Source: Hyphomicrobiales bacterium
Lineage (GTDB): Bacteria; Pseudomonadota; Alphaproteobacteria; Rhizobiales; Methyloligellaceae
Direction of reading: 5' to 3'
Length of the DNA stretch: 47,730 nt
Assembly (NCBI GenBank): GCA_028280515.1
Contig: JANQLP010000083.1
Location: 1-47,730 of the forward strand
Made by a program: the position numbers and the translations under genes. Shown here piece after piece: positions 8,970 through 17,856 of this stretch (position 1 is its first letter; every line of letters starts with the position of its first letter). The notes beneath the pieces are model-generated. The model was given only the letters and a program-made list of their open reading frames with translations. It ran no database searches and was not told the origin of the DNA.

Positions 8970-8998
8970 AAACGGCCGGGCGCGTGGCCCGGCCGTTT
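8970..8998 (-). terminator. rho-independent-type hairpin after the chemoreceptor gene
   Basis: A perfect 12-bp stem, AAACGGCCGGGC paired with GCCCGGCCGTTT around a 5-base loop, lies between the chemoreceptor stop codon and the lepA start. Read on the minus strand the stem ends in TTTTAC, a short U-run, so it would end the chemoreceptor transcript. Confidence 0.7.
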
Positions 8999-9024
8999 CA
9001 TCTTCCCCGATCCAAGGGACGCCG

Positions 9025-11229
9025 TTACGCTGCTGCCACCTTCTCAAGGAAATCGTCGACCGTATTGCGCAGCCGGTCGGCCTGGTCGGCCACGCTCGTG
9101 GAGGCGTGCTCGACATGGGCGGCCGATTGGGTCGTCTCTGAAACCGACGCGCTGAGGCCGTTCATGTTGTCGGAAACGGTGCGCGCGCTGGTCGCGGCCT
9201 GATGGACGCTCGAATTGATCTCGCTCGTCGCCGCGTTCTGCTGCTCGACCGAGGTGTTGATCGACGCGGTGTATTTGCTGATCGTGTCCATCGTCGTGGA
9301 AATCGCCTCGATGGCGCCGACCGCATCGCCGGTCGACGACTGGATTTCCGAGATCTGCGATGAAATCTCCTCCGTCGCCTTGGCGGTCTGGTTGGCGAGG
9401 GTCTTGACCTCCGAGGCCACGACCGCAAAGCCCTTGCCCGCATCGCCGGCCCGCGCGGCCTCGATGGTGGCGTTGAGCGCCAGCAGGTTGGTCTGTTCGG
9501 CGATGTCCTGGATCATGGTGACGATGTCGCCGATCTTGTCTGCCGCCGACGCCAGGCTTGACACCTTCTCGGTGGTCGCCTTGACGTTCTCGCCGGCCTC
9601 GCTGACGACGCCCGCCGCGTCTTCGACCTGACGGGTGATCTCGGCAATGGAGGTCGAAAGCTCCTCCGTCGCCGTGGCCACGTTCTGTACGCTGCCGAAG
9701 GCTTCCTGCGAGGCATCGGTGGCGCCGCTCGCCTTGGAGGTCGTGTCCTCGGCGATGCTCGTCAGAAGTTGCGCGGTGGTCTGCATCTCGTCGACGTTGC
9801 CCGAGACCGATGTCAGCACGTCGCCGATGGCGATACGGAACTCCGAGACCAGTTCGTCCACACGCTTCTGGCGCCGCTCGCGCTCAAGCTGTTCCTTCTC
9901 GCTCACAGAGGCGAGACGCGCACGCTCACGCGCATTCTCGCGGAACACTTCGACCGCACGCGCCATGTCGCCGATCTCGTCGTTCTTGGTCGAGGGCGGG
10001 AAGTCGGTTTCGATGTCGCCCTTGGCCAGGGTTTGCATGTTGTCGATGAGCCGTTCCAGCCGCAGGGTCAGGCCGCGGTGAACGACGAACAGCGCGATGA
10101 ACAGCGCAATGGCGAGCGAGACGATGCCGACGCCGATCATCAGCGACTGGTTCGTCGCGATCAGTGTGTGGACCTGTGCGGCGCTTTCCTGCGCCTGTCT
10201 GCGCTGCGCTCCAACCATGGAGTCGATCGAGCTGCTGAGCTGATTGGTCAGGAAGAACATGTCCTCGACAATGAACTTGGATTTGCCCGCCGCTTCGAGC
10301 TCGCCACGCCGGTCCGCCAGCAGGCCGCTTTGCGGGTCGGCGAAGGCGGTGATCACGAACAGCTTCGCCTTGAGATTGTCATCCCCAAGCGTGCCGATGG
10401 ACTTCTCAAACTTCGCCGCAACCGTGTTGAGCCGGTCCTGCAAAGGAATGATGTCGTTTTCATCGTCGGTCAGCGCGCCCTTGACCATCAGGGCGACCAG
10501 CTGATGGAAATTTGAATCCGCTTCCAGGCCCGCCCGCAGCGTCGCGAGCTTGTCGCCCAACTCCACGATTGCAGCCGGGCTTCCGAACTCGCCGATCTTC
10601 TCACCGGCAATCGCCACGTCGAAATAGGCGTCGTCGATGAGTGGAACGAAGGCACGCGAAATCTCGCCATGTTCGCGAAACAGCTCTGAGAGGTTCTCCG
10701 AGCGCCGCGTGCTGGCCGAAAGCTGCGCGCGCGTCGACTCGTCCAACTGACCGAGGCTGTTCTCCAGCGCGCTGACGCTGGACAGCAGGTCGTTGGCCTC
10801 CGATGAACTCGGGTTCTCCTTCAGCAGGTTGTCCGTGCTCGATTTGATTGATTCGACGATTTTCTTCAAATCGCCGAATGCGCTTGAGCGGTCGAACTCG
10901 TCCTGCGCCTTGGAAATCTCAACCGCCGCCGTCGCGATCTGGTTGCTCTGCACCGCCAGCTTCGAGGCATCGGCCACGGCGGCAATGCGTTTCTGCGCCA
11001 GTTCGTCGAAATCCGAGCGGATGCTGGACAGCGAGAAAAAGCCGGAGCCGGCGGAGATGATCGTGAGTAGCGTCAGGACGCCGAGCGCGATCATAAGCTT
11101 GTATCTGATGCCGAGCGATGCGCCGAACCCGGCAAACATGCTGCTGCCGTTCAGGGCGAAGATGCTCGGCTTCTTGGCGCTTTCGGCCGGCGCTTCGGGC
11201 TTGCCGGCGGTTTCTGTGTCATTGGACAT
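9025..11229 (-). CDS. methyl-accepting chemotaxis protein with TorS-like helical sensor
   Basis: A 734-residue transmembrane chemoreceptor. A cytoplasmic N-terminal tail is followed by TM1 (about 44-66), a long all-helical periplasmic domain (67-361), TM2 (362-384), HAMP (385-437) and a cytoplasmic signalling domain with the conserved hairpin tip ([20 protein letters not shown]). The periplasmic domain is about 295 residues long with a leucine/alanine heptad pattern and motifs such as [13 protein letters not shown]. That matches the TorS type of sensor, which reads a periplasmic binding protein rather than a free ligand. The gene lies 57 bp downstream of a binding-protein gene on the same strand, supporting that idea. 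AAGGA precedes the ATG at 11229. No CheB/CheR-docking pentapeptide is obvious at the C-terminus. Confidence 0.93.
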   Translation of the reverse strand: MSNDTETAGKPEAPAESAKKPSIFALNGSSMFAGFGASLGIRYKLMIALGVLTLLTIISAGSGFFSLSSIRSDFDELAQKRIAAVADASKLAVQSNQIATAAVEISKAQDEFDRSSAFGDLKKIVESIKSSTDNLLKENPSSSEANDLLSSVSALENSLGQLDESTRAQLSASTRRSENLSELFREHGEISRAFVPLIDDAYFDVAIAGEKIGEFGSPAAIVELGDKLATLRAGLEADSNFHQLVALMVKGALTDDENDIIPLQDRLNTVAAKFEKSIGTLGDDNLKAKLFVITAFADPQSGLLADRRGELEAAGKSKFIVEDMFFLTNQLSSSIDSMVGAQRRQAQESAAQVHTLIATNQSLMIGVGIVSLAIALFIALFVVHRGLTLRLERLIDNMQTLAKGDIETDFPPSTKNDEIGDMARAVEVFRENARERARLASVSEKEQLERERRQKRVDELVSEFRIAIGDVLTSVSGNVDEMQTTAQLLTSIAEDTTSKASGATDASQEAFGSVQNVATATEELSTSIAEITRQVEDAAGVVSEAGENVKATTEKVSSLASAADKIGDIVTMIQDIAEQTNLLALNATIEAARAGDAGKGFAVVASEVKTLANQTAKATEEISSQISEIQSSTGDAVGAIEAISTTMDTISKYTASINTSVEQQNAATSEINSSVHQAATSARTVSDNMNGLSASVSETTQSAAHVEHASTSVADQADRLRNTVDDFLEKVAAA

Positions 11230-11286
11230 CGGCTTGATCCTTGTTCGAATTCGGTTGACCAGGTGCGTGATGTGCCGTGGGCCGGC

Positions 11287-12462
11287 TTACATCGTCAGCT
11301 TTGCGACCGGCCGAAACGTGCCGTCCGCGTTGATCTGGGTCATGAACACCTGGTCCATGCCCTGGTTGTCCTTGGGGCCGAAGTTCAAGGTCACGCCGCC
11401 GAGGTCGTACGTCCCGGTTTTCCAGATCGTTTTCATGAAGCTGTCGCGGGTCACCTCGCCCTTCATGTTTTTCAGGGTCATGACTGCGAGCTTGCCGACC
11501 ATGTAGCCTTCGAGCGAGACGAAACCGGGCTCGGCGTTCGCGTCGTGCGCTTTCAGCGCGGCCTGATAGCTCTTCACGAGCGGAATCGAGGTTTCCCACG
11601 GGAACGGGACAACCTGGGAAATGATGACGTCCGTGCCGTCGGGGCCAAGCTCCTTGGCCAGCGCCTTCGAACCGACGAACGAGATGTTCACAAAGGCCGG
11701 ATTGAAATCGATCGAGCGGGCCACCTTGATGAATTTTGCGATCGGCTTGTAGGCCCCGACCATGACCACCGCCTGGGGACGCTTGCGGCGGATGTCGATC
11801 AGCGCCGACTTCACCGCGGTCGTGTTGCGGATATAGGTGCCTTTGGCGACCAGCTCCATGTTGCGCTTTTTCAGGGCCGCGGTGACGCCCTTGAGGCCGA
11901 CACGGCCGAACGCGTCATCCTGATAGAGCAGTGCGATACGCGTATGTCCGAGATCCTCCGTCAGATGCTTGATCCAGGCCTCGGTCTCCGCGGCATAGGT
12001 TGCCCGCACGTTCGCGATATTGCCGAGCTCGTGATTGCGCAGGAATCCCGCGCCTGTGAACGGTCCGATGAACGGTACCTTGGCCTTGGTGGCCATCGGC
12101 TGGGTGGCCTTGGACGTGGGCGTACCAACCGGCCCGATCAGGGCGAAGACCTTGTCGGTGTTCATCAGCCGTTTTACGGCTTCCATCGACGCCTCGGGCT
12201 CATAGCTGTCATTATAGCTCTTGAGCTCGAGCTTTCGGCCGTTCACGCCGCCCGCCCGGTTCGCCTCTGCAAAGGCGGCCTGAATGCCAAGCTGCATGCC
12301 CTTGCCAAGCGCTGCGGCCGGACCTTCCAATGCGGCAGCCTGGCCGAACAGGATCTTGTCATTCGTGACCCCGTTTTCGGCCTGGGCGGAAACGGTCAGA
12401 AACGCCGCCGCAGTCGCGGACGCTACAGTTGCAATCAAGGTTCTCGGAATATTGGTACGCAT
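11287..12462 (-). CDS. type-I periplasmic binding protein (Leu/Ile/Val-binding family)
   Basis: A 391-residue exported solute-binding protein of the Peripla_BP_6 (branched-chain amino-acid/amide) family. The signal peptide is MRTNIPRTLIATVASATAAA... and ends at SAQA|EN. The typical opening is ILFGQAAALEGPAAALGKGM, with GRKLELKSYNDSYEP and FALIGPVGTPTSKA further on. The frame extends to 12519, but the Met at 12462 starts the signal peptide. No permease or ATPase genes accompany it; the next gene is the chemoreceptor. So it probably acts as the ligand-reading partner of that receptor, as TorT does for TorS. The ligand cannot be deduced. Its upstream region (12463-12837) is shared with the divergent SPFH gene. 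Confidence 0.92.
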   Translation of the reverse strand: MRTNIPRTLIATVASATAAAFLTVSAQAENGVTNDKILFGQAAALEGPAAALGKGMQLGIQAAFAEANRAGGVNGRKLELKSYNDSYEPEASMEAVKRLMNTDKVFALIGPVGTPTSKATQPMATKAKVPFIGPFTGAGFLRNHELGNIANVRATYAAETEAWIKHLTEDLGHTRIALLYQDDAFGRVGLKGVTAALKKRNMELVAKGTYIRNTTAVKSALIDIRRKRPQAVVMVGAYKPIAKFIKVARSIDFNPAFVNISFVGSKALAKELGPDGTDVIISQVVPFPWETSIPLVKSYQAALKAHDANAEPGFVSLEGYMVGKLAVMTLKNMKGEVTRDSFMKTIWKTGTYDLGGVTLNFGPKDNQGMDQVFMTQINADGTFRPVAKLTM

Positions 12463-12563
12463 CACATGTCTCGCAGGTTGGTTCCCCCTGAAGACACATT
12501 GATTTAGTCGCGTAAACAAAATATTTCTGATCTACAGTATTGCGAAAACTGAGTGGATATTTC

Positions 12564-12577
12564 TACTCAAACGAGTA
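12564..12577. promoter_or_regulatory. candidate operator palindrome in the divergent promoter region
   Basis: TACTCAAACGAGTA has perfect 5-base arms around a 4-base centre, and a further GAGT half-element lies at 12551-12554. About 12 bp downstream is a looser pair, ATTGAT...AATCAAT (12589-12609). The stretch 12463-12837 between the binding-protein gene and the SPFH gene holds no gene. It is AT-richer than its surroundings around 12500-12620, which fits a promoter. No regulator is assigned. Confidence 0.35.
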
Positions 12578-12837
12578 TTTTAAGTTGTATTGATATCCAA
12601 GAAATCAATCTAAGGTTGTAATATGCGTTGGGGTGTGGCGATCCGGTGTGTTTTGGGGCATCCGGGCGTCGCCGCCATGCCGGACGCGGCGGCATGAGAT
12701 GATCCGAGGGCGAAAATTGCCGGGATTCATCCACAGCCCGGTGCCATGGCTCTTAAATTCGGTGTCGCTACACCTTAGATAAGTATAAGAAAAACCACCT
12801 GTCCCGTCGCCCGCCGGGACCTTCTCCGGAGGCCTAT

Positions 12838-13800
12838 ATGCTTGGTTTTGACATTTTCGTCCTGGTTGTTGTCGCGCTGATCGTCCTGACGATCATTGCA
12901 GGCGTGAAGACCGTTCCACAGGGCTATAACTACACCATCGAACGTTTCGGACGGTACACACGCGCGCTTTCGCCGGGGCTTGGCATCATCGTCCCGTTCA
13001 TTGACCGTGTCGGCAGCAAGATGAACATGATGGAGCAGGTGCTAAATGTGCCGAGCCAGGCGGTCATCACACGCGACAACGCCATGGTTCAGGTCGACGG
13101 CGTGACGTTCTTCCAGGTCATGGACGCGGCGCAGGCGAGCTACGAGGTCAACAATCTTGAAAACGCGATCCTCAACCTGACCCTGACCAACATCCGGACG
13201 GTGATGGGATCGATGGTGCTCGACGAGTTGCTGTCGAAACGCGACGATATCAACCAGCGTTTGCTGTCGGTGGTCGACGAGGCGACGCGGGCGTGGGGTG
13301 TAAAGGTCACGCGCATCGAAATCAAGGACATCAATCCGCCGAATGATCTGGTGGACGCGATGGCGCGGCAGATGAAGGCGGAGCGCGACAAACGCGCTGA
13401 AATCCTGCTCGCCGAGGGTGAGCGGCAGTCGGAAATCCTGAAAGCCGAGGGCGACAAGCAGGCGCAGATTCTTGCCGCCGAGGGCCGCCGCGAAGCGGCG
13501 TTCCGGGATGCGGAGGCGCGCGAGCGTGAAGCAGAGGCCGAAGCCAAGGCGACGGAGATGGTCTCGACGGCGATCGCCGCGGGCAACGTGCAGGCGATCA
13601 ACTATTTCGTGGCCAACAATTATGTCGATGCGCTGAAGGATCTGGCGAAGGCGCCCAACCAGAAGGTTCTGATGCTTCCCGTCGAAGCGTCCTCGGTCAT
13701 CGGCTCGATTGCCGGTCTTGCCGAAATCAGCCGCGAGGCTTTCAAGGATGGCTCGGACAGCGCGCCGCGCGGCCGTGGCGGTTCGGTCCCGAACACCTGA
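12838..13800 (+). CDS. SPFH/stomatin-like membrane protein (QmcA type)
   Basis: A 320-residue SPFH (band 7) protein anchored by one N-terminal helix (residues 5-24), followed by the slipin signature VPQGYNYTIERFGRYTRALSPG. The SPFH domain spans about 25-200. A long charged coiled coil (RDKRAEILLAEGERQSEILKAEG and following, about 185-240) mediates oligomer ring assembly. Such proteins organise membrane microdomains and modulate proteases such as FtsH. GGAGG lies 7 bases before the ATG. It forms an operon with the NfeD gene 19 bp downstream, the usual partner of the family. Confidence 0.92.
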   Translation: MLGFDIFVLVVVALIVLTIIAGVKTVPQGYNYTIERFGRYTRALSPGLGIIVPFIDRVGSKMNMMEQVLNVPSQAVITRDNAMVQVDGVTFFQVMDAAQASYEVNNLENAILNLTLTNIRTVMGSMVLDELLSKRDDINQRLLSVVDEATRAWGVKVTRIEIKDINPPNDLVDAMARQMKAERDKRAEILLAEGERQSEILKAEGDKQAQILAAEGRREAAFRDAEAREREAEAEAKATEMVSTAIAAGNVQAINYFVANNYVDALKDLAKAPNQKVLMLPVEASSVIGSIAGLAEISREAFKDGSDSAPRGRGGSVPNT

Positions 13801-13819
13801 CGGAGCAGGGAGAGATCAT

Positions 13820-14275
13820 ATGGACGACGTCTCCTCGATCTTTGTTGCACTTGGCCCCTGGAACTGGCTGATCCTCGGCGGTTTGTTGTTCGCGCTGGAG
13901 TTGGTCGCACCGGGCGCCTTCATGATCTGGTTCGGCATGGCGGCGGGCCTTGTCGGGCTTGTCGCGATTATCTTCGACATTTCATGGCAGACGCAGCTCG
14001 TCATGTTCGCCGCCCTGTCGGTGGCCGCCGTGATCATCGCGCGCAAATATCTCCGGACCGGTTCGGACGATCAGCAGGCGCGCCCGTTGCTCAACCGCCG
14101 CGCGCACCAGCTTGTCGGCAAGACATACGTGGTCGCGGAAGCCATCGAGAACGGGTCCGGAAAGGTCCGTGTCGGCGACACGCTCTGGCGGGCGGAAGGT
14201 CCCGACGCCAAACAGGGCGACAGGGTCACTGTCAAGGGGGCGGACGGAACCACGCTGCTCGTTGAGCCGAGTTGA
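13820..14275 (+). CDS. nfeD: NfeD family membrane protein (short form)
   Basis: A 151-residue protein with an N-terminal membrane region (three or so helices between residues 12 and 75, including WLILGGLLFALELVAPGAFM) and a C-terminal OB-fold domain (QLVGKTYVVAEAI...GDTLWRAEGPDAKQGDRVTVKGADGTTLLVEP). It lacks the N-terminal ClpP-like protease domain of long NfeD proteins. NfeD and SPFH proteins are partners in membrane quality control. The real start is the ATG at 13820, preceded by GGGAGAG, not the longer frame that overlaps the SPFH gene. Confidence 0.92.
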   Translation: MDDVSSIFVALGPWNWLILGGLLFALELVAPGAFMIWFGMAAGLVGLVAIIFDISWQTQLVMFAALSVAAVIIARKYLRTGSDDQQARPLLNRRAHQLVGKTYVVAEAIENGSGKVRVGDTLWRAEGPDAKQGDRVTVKGADGTTLLVEPS

Positions 14276-14286
14276 TCGAAAGGCCT

Positions 14287-15162
14287 CTAACGCCCGGACC
14301 TTGCCCGTTGCGGCTTGTGGTCCACGGGGAAGGGCGGCGCTTCCGCCATAACGAGAATGGAAATCCGTCGGTTGGATGCGAGAAACGGGTCCTCGGGGAA
14401 CAGAGGCTCCGCGTCCGCGCGGCCCGTCACCGAATGGAACCGGTCATGCGGCAGCCCGTTCGCAGCAAGAATGCGCCGCGCGCTCATGGCCCTGTCGGCT
14501 GAAAGATCCCACAGGGAGTAACCCGGATTGGTGTAGAGGCGCGATGCGTCCGTGTGTCCGGTGATCTGTATCCGGTTCGGCAATCCCTTCAGCACCGGGC
14601 CCATTTTCGCCAGGAGCTTCCGTGTTCGGTCATATGGCTTGGCGGAGCCTTGCGGAAACATCGACTGGCCTTCCTGGTCGACGAGCTGGATGTGCAATCC
14701 TTCCGGCGTTTCCTCCACCAGCAGGTTGTCGGACAGTTCGGCAATCTCAGGCAGCTCGCGCCAGGCCTGACGCAACGAGGCCGCGGCCACGGCGAAATGG
14801 CGCGGGCGTTCGATCTCGGTGCGTTCGATGTCGTGGGTGTTCGCCTCAGGTCCCTGTTGCTTGCGCTCGTCGTGCAGCGTATCGGCGTATTCGGAATCCA
14901 TTTCCTTGGGAACCGGCGAGACGTGCTTGACATAGTTGCGCACGGGCGATCCCTCGCGCTCGATCATCCCGGCGCGGCGCTCCACATACTTGATGCCGAA
15001 GGCCTCGCGCATCGAGCCCGCGACGACCTGCAGCTTTTCCTTGTCCTGGATCGAGAACGAGATGATGAGGACGAAAAAGCACACCAGGATTGACATCAGA
15101 TCGGCAAAGGTGACGAGCCAATCCGGCACTCCGGGTCTGTGTAATTTGCGTCTGCCTGCCAT
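14287..15162 (-). CDS. motB: MotB-like stator protein with OmpA domain
   Basis: A 291-residue ion-channel stator subunit. After a short basic cytoplasmic tail comes one membrane helix with the channel aspartate (Asp21 in VTFADLMSILVCFFVLI). A linker of about 130 residues follows, then an OmpA/MotB peptidoglycan-binding domain (about 165-275) with ITGHTDAS and a helix with LSADRAMSARRIL. It works with MotA to drive flagellar rotation using an ion gradient. It starts 15 bp after the motA stop. The ribosome binding site is weak, suggesting translational coupling. The two genes stand apart from any flagellar cluster seen here. Confidence 0.92.
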   Translation of the reverse strand: MAGRRKLHRPGVPDWLVTFADLMSILVCFFVLIISFSIQDKEKLQVVAGSMREAFGIKYVERRAGMIEREGSPVRNYVKHVSPVPKEMDSEYADTLHDERKQQGPEANTHDIERTEIERPRHFAVAAASLRQAWRELPEIAELSDNLLVEETPEGLHIQLVDQEGQSMFPQGSAKPYDRTRKLLAKMGPVLKGLPNRIQITGHTDASRLYTNPGYSLWDLSADRAMSARRILAANGLPHDRFHSVTGRADAEPLFPEDPFLASNRRISILVMAEAPPFPVDHKPQRARSGR

Positions 15163-15177
15163 CTGGCGCGTCGTCGA

Positions 15178-15969
15178 TCAGGTCGCAGCGGGCTGTGCCT
15201 GAGGCCCTACGTCCGCCATCTGCGCACGTGCCTTTTCGGGCAGATAGGCCACCAGCATTTCGCGGATCAGGTTCGGGTTCTTGCCGGCGGCAAGTTGCAT
15301 CACGCCGTCGATGGTGAGTGTCGCGCTCACATCGGTCATCTTGCCTTTGGTTGAGAGTTTGTCGGAGATCGGCAGCGCAATCAGGTTGGCGATCACCGCG
15401 CCATAGAGCGTGGTCAGCAGGGCAACCGCCATCGCTGGACCGATGGTGGACGGGTCCTCCATGTTGCTCAGCATCTGCACCAGGCCGACGATCGTCCCGA
15501 TCATGCCGAAGGCGGGTGCCGCGTCGCCGATTGCCTTGTAGATGCGCTGTCCCTCATCGAGGCGCTCGAGCAACTGGTCGCGCTCCAGTTCGAGCGATTC
15601 CTGAATGAATTTGGGGTCGTAGCCATCAGCCACATATTGCGCGCCCTTCTTCAGGAACGGGTCGTCGATTTCCAGATTGTCGAGTGCCAGCGGACCTTCA
15701 CGGCGGACGATCTCGGCAAGCTCGGCAATCTTGTCGATCATGACCTTCGGATCGCTGTGCTTGTGTGTGAACGCGACCTTGCCGCCCAGCACGAGCGCCT
15801 GAAAGACGTTCTTGAGGGGAAAGCGGATGACCGTCGCGGCGAAACCGCCGCCAATCACGATCAGGACCGACGGCAGGTTCATGAAGCTCCCGACATCGCC
15901 GCCGATCAGGATGGCAATCGCCACGACGGTGCTTCCGGCAAGAATACCGGCGATTGTTGCAATATCCAT
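15178..15969 (-). CDS. motA: MotA/PomA-family stator protein
   Basis: A 263-residue four-helix stator subunit. Helices lie around residues 3-24, 30-50, 150-172 and 182-205, with the large cytoplasmic loop between helices 2 and 3. The channel-lining region AIGDAAPAFGMIGTIVGLVQML is intact. The short length and the GGGFAATVIRFPL loop resemble the PomA-like branch rather than the longer MotA of many rhizobia, so the coupling ion (H+ or Na+) should not be assumed. GGGGGAA lies 5 bases upstream of the ATG. An upstream palindrome (16038-16056) may be part of its control. Confidence 0.92.
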   Translation of the reverse strand: MDIATIAGILAGSTVVAIAILIGGDVGSFMNLPSVLIVIGGGFAATVIRFPLKNVFQALVLGGKVAFTHKHSDPKVMIDKIAELAEIVRREGPLALDNLEIDDPFLKKGAQYVADGYDPKFIQESLELERDQLLERLDEGQRIYKAIGDAAPAFGMIGTIVGLVQMLSNMEDPSTIGPAMAVALLTTLYGAVIANLIALPISDKLSTKGKMTDVSATLTIDGVMQLAAGKNPNLIREMLVAYLPEKARAQMADVGPQAQPAAT

Positions 15970-16037
15970 GGGTTCCCCCGAACGCTCCTCGCGACCGGTC
16001 CACCGGTCATGACCTTGTTCAGACTGCGAGGAGAAGT

Positions 16038-16056
16038 TTAGGGCGGAACACCCTAA
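16038..16056. promoter_or_regulatory. candidate operator upstream of motA
   Basis: TTAGGG-N7-CCCTAA, a perfect 6-bp inverted repeat, lies about 70-90 bp upstream of the motA start, where a repressor or activator would bind. The rest of 15970-16246 contains no convincing gene. The binding protein is unknown. Confidence 0.35.
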
Positions 16057-16246
16057 CTATTCGCTAAACGGGATTGGTTTTCAGCGCTTTGAAGACGGGC
16101 GAAGCAAGTAACGCTTCGTTCACCATGGCCGTCGCAAGCCCGCGGATTTCATGACTATCCGGACGGTCTCGGTGCGCGGAAGGCGAGCGGAACGTGCGTC
16201 CGCACCGTCCCGTCCTCCGGTTGCGGCGTCATCCGGTAACGCATGC

Positions 16247-16507
16247 TTAACCATGGTGAGAAGAGGTTGTGGCGTCCGACAAGTTCTCCCGATCCTTGCA
16301 GAACGGCTGGGCCATAGCGCCTAGGGCGGTGCGGGCACCGTTCATGACAATGCGTGCGAGAGGTCCTGAGGGTTTCATTGTTGTCTCGACAATTCGCGAG
16401 GCAACCGCGGCGACGGCACGGGCCGTACAACTGCTCAGAAAACTGACGATTACGAGCAGGGCGAGACCGCACAGGACAAGCCGGTCAAATGTGCTTGCGT
16501 TGTTCAT
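16247..16507 (-). CDS. small single-pass membrane or lipoprotein-like protein
   Basis: An 86-residue frame starting at ATG 16507, behind GGCGGGGAC. The N-terminus has a hydrophobic segment LVLCGLALLVIVSFLSSC, which could be a membrane anchor or a poorly matching lipobox. The rest is helical with Ala/Arg, ending in a polar tail. A perfect TTAA-N7-TTAA CtrA-type site lies 65-80 bp upstream in the right place for a promoter, which argues that the frame is expressed. The neighbouring motA-motB genes could share that cell-cycle control. I do not recognise a family, and the opposite strand is also open here, so this is a moderate call. Confidence 0.45.
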   Translation of the reverse strand: MNNASTFDRLVLCGLALLVIVSFLSSCTARAVAAVASRIVETTMKPSGPLARIVMNGARTALGAMAQPFCKDRENLSDATTSSHHG

Positions 16508-16571
16508 CCAGTCCCCGCCGGGTGCTGGCGCACCCATTTGCCAACATCCGTCAAGTATTGGGGCGGTCCGA

Positions 16572-16586
16572 TTAACGTTTGATTAA
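16572..16586. promoter_or_regulatory. CtrA-type binding site TTAA-N7-TTAA
   Basis: A perfect match to the CtrA consensus TTAA-N7-TTAA in a GC-rich background. It sits between the end of kpsF and the small minus-strand gene, 65 bp from that gene's start. CtrA is the master cell-cycle regulator of Hyphomicrobiales and Caulobacterales and also controls motility genes. Confidence 0.6.
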
Positions 16587-16605
16587 GGCTAAGGCGCGCG
16601 TGCCA

Positions 16606-17628
16606 TCAGGCAACGCCGGAGCGCAGCAGGTCGTGCACGTGAATGAGCCCGACCGGTCTGTCGTCCTTTGTGACGAACAGCGCGGTGATGCTCTTGGAGT
16701 TGATGACCTCGAGCGCAGTGCTTGCGAGGGTGTCCGGCGCAACCGTCTTCGGGTTCTCGGTCATGATATCGCCGGCGCGCGCGGCGAGCAGTTCGGGTCC
16801 CATATGACGGCGCAGGTCGCCGTCGGTGATGATGCCCGCAAGACGGCCCTGCTCATCGACAATTCCAAGGCACCCCAGGCTTTTTTCCGTCATCGTCACC
16901 AGCGCTTCGCCCATCGGCGTGTTCGCGTTCGTGAGTGGGAGTTCCGATTCGGTGTGCATGAGGTCGGATACGAATTTGAGACTGGCACCCAGTTGGCCAC
17001 CGGGATGCAGCACCTTGAAATCACCGGCCGAAAATCCCTTGCTTTCGAGCAGGGCGATCGCCAGGCAGTCACCCAGGGCCAGCTGCATGAGCGTCGAGGT
17101 GGTCGGTGCGAGTCCGTGTGGACAGGCTTCCTTCGATTTCGGCAGAACGAGCGCGACGTTAGAGGCGTTTGCCAGAGTGCTGCCGGCGCGCGAGGTCAAC
17201 GAAATGATCGGCACCGCAAACCGGCCCGCATAGGTGATCAGGCTTGAGAACTCCGCCGTTTCGCCCGACCACGAGAAGGCCAAAATGACGTCCTCCCGGG
17301 TAATCATGCCGAGGTCGCCATGGCTGGCTTCGCTCGGATGGACAAAGAAAGCCGGCGTACCGGTCGATGCCAGGGTCGCCGCCACCTTTTGCGCCACATG
17401 GCCGCTCTTGCCGATGCCGCTGACAATCACCCGGCCCGGTGCGCTCCGGATCAGCTCGACGGCATCCGCAAACCCCGCCGCGAGGCCGTCGCTGAGGGCC
17501 TCTTCAAGAGCCTGAAGGCCGTTGCTCTCAAGCTCAAGCGTTCGCCGTGCGGACTCAAGAAAGCCGCTCATCGTCTCATCGGTTGGATGTCCGGAAGAGT
17601 CGTCCCGTACGGAAACAGCCATAGGCAT
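16606..17628 (-). CDS. kpsF: arabinose-5-phosphate isomerase (KpsF/KdsD family)
   Basis: Interconverts D-ribulose 5-phosphate and D-arabinose 5-phosphate, the first step towards Kdo for lipopolysaccharide. An SIS domain (about 45-180) contains GRVIVSGIGKSGHVAQK, SWSGETAE and the HPSEASHGDLGM motif. It is followed by the family signature HPGGQLGASL and two CBS domains (about 210-335) with GIITDGDLRRH. Length is 340 residues. The frame begins earlier (17667); the ATG at 17628 gives a normal N-terminus, with an alternative at 17622, and neither has a strong ribosome binding site. It is divergent from the outer membrane protein gene. The association with galU and galE fits envelope polysaccharide synthesis. 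Confidence 0.93.
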   Translation of the reverse strand: MPMAVSVRDDSSGHPTDETMSGFLESARRTLELESNGLQALEEALSDGLAAGFADAVELIRSAPGRVIVSGIGKSGHVAQKVAATLASTGTPAFFVHPSEASHGDLGMITREDVILAFSWSGETAEFSSLITYAGRFAVPIISLTSRAGSTLANASNVALVLPKSKEACPHGLAPTTSTLMQLALGDCLAIALLESKGFSAGDFKVLHPGGQLGASLKFVSDLMHTESELPLTNANTPMGEALVTMTEKSLGCLGIVDEQGRLAGIITDGDLRRHMGPELLAARAGDIMTENPKTVAPDTLASTALEVINSKSITALFVTKDDRPVGLIHVHDLLRSGVA

Positions 17629-17745
17629 TTCAACCCGAATACGCGCGTTTGATTCTGAGCCGCACAATACGTGTTCAGCCCCATTGACGCGAGTCGGATT
17701 TGTGACGCGGGAGCGGCAGATGCGCGCGGTTTCGGGAAATTATGG

Positions 17746-17762
17746 TAAACGCCTCCTTAACC
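17746..17762. promoter_or_regulatory. imperfect CtrA-like site upstream of the outer membrane protein gene
   Basis: TAAA-N7-TTAACC, one base off the TTAA-N7-TTAA(CC) consensus, about 95-110 bp before the TTG start of the beta-barrel gene and within its divergent promoter region with kpsF. Confidence 0.35.
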
Positions 17763-17856
17763 GTGTTCCCCTTACTCTCTCACCAACGACAGGTTTGCGT
17801 GCCTGCGCGGGTCCCCACTGGCGCCCGCGACTTTCTGCTGTTCGAGGTGGTATCCC

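Noticed and set aside
12589-12609. FNR-like ATTGAT...AATCAAT pair upstream of the binding-protein gene
   Set aside because: The arms are too far apart (nine bases or so) for an FNR/FixK site, so it is mentioned only as a loose palindrome.
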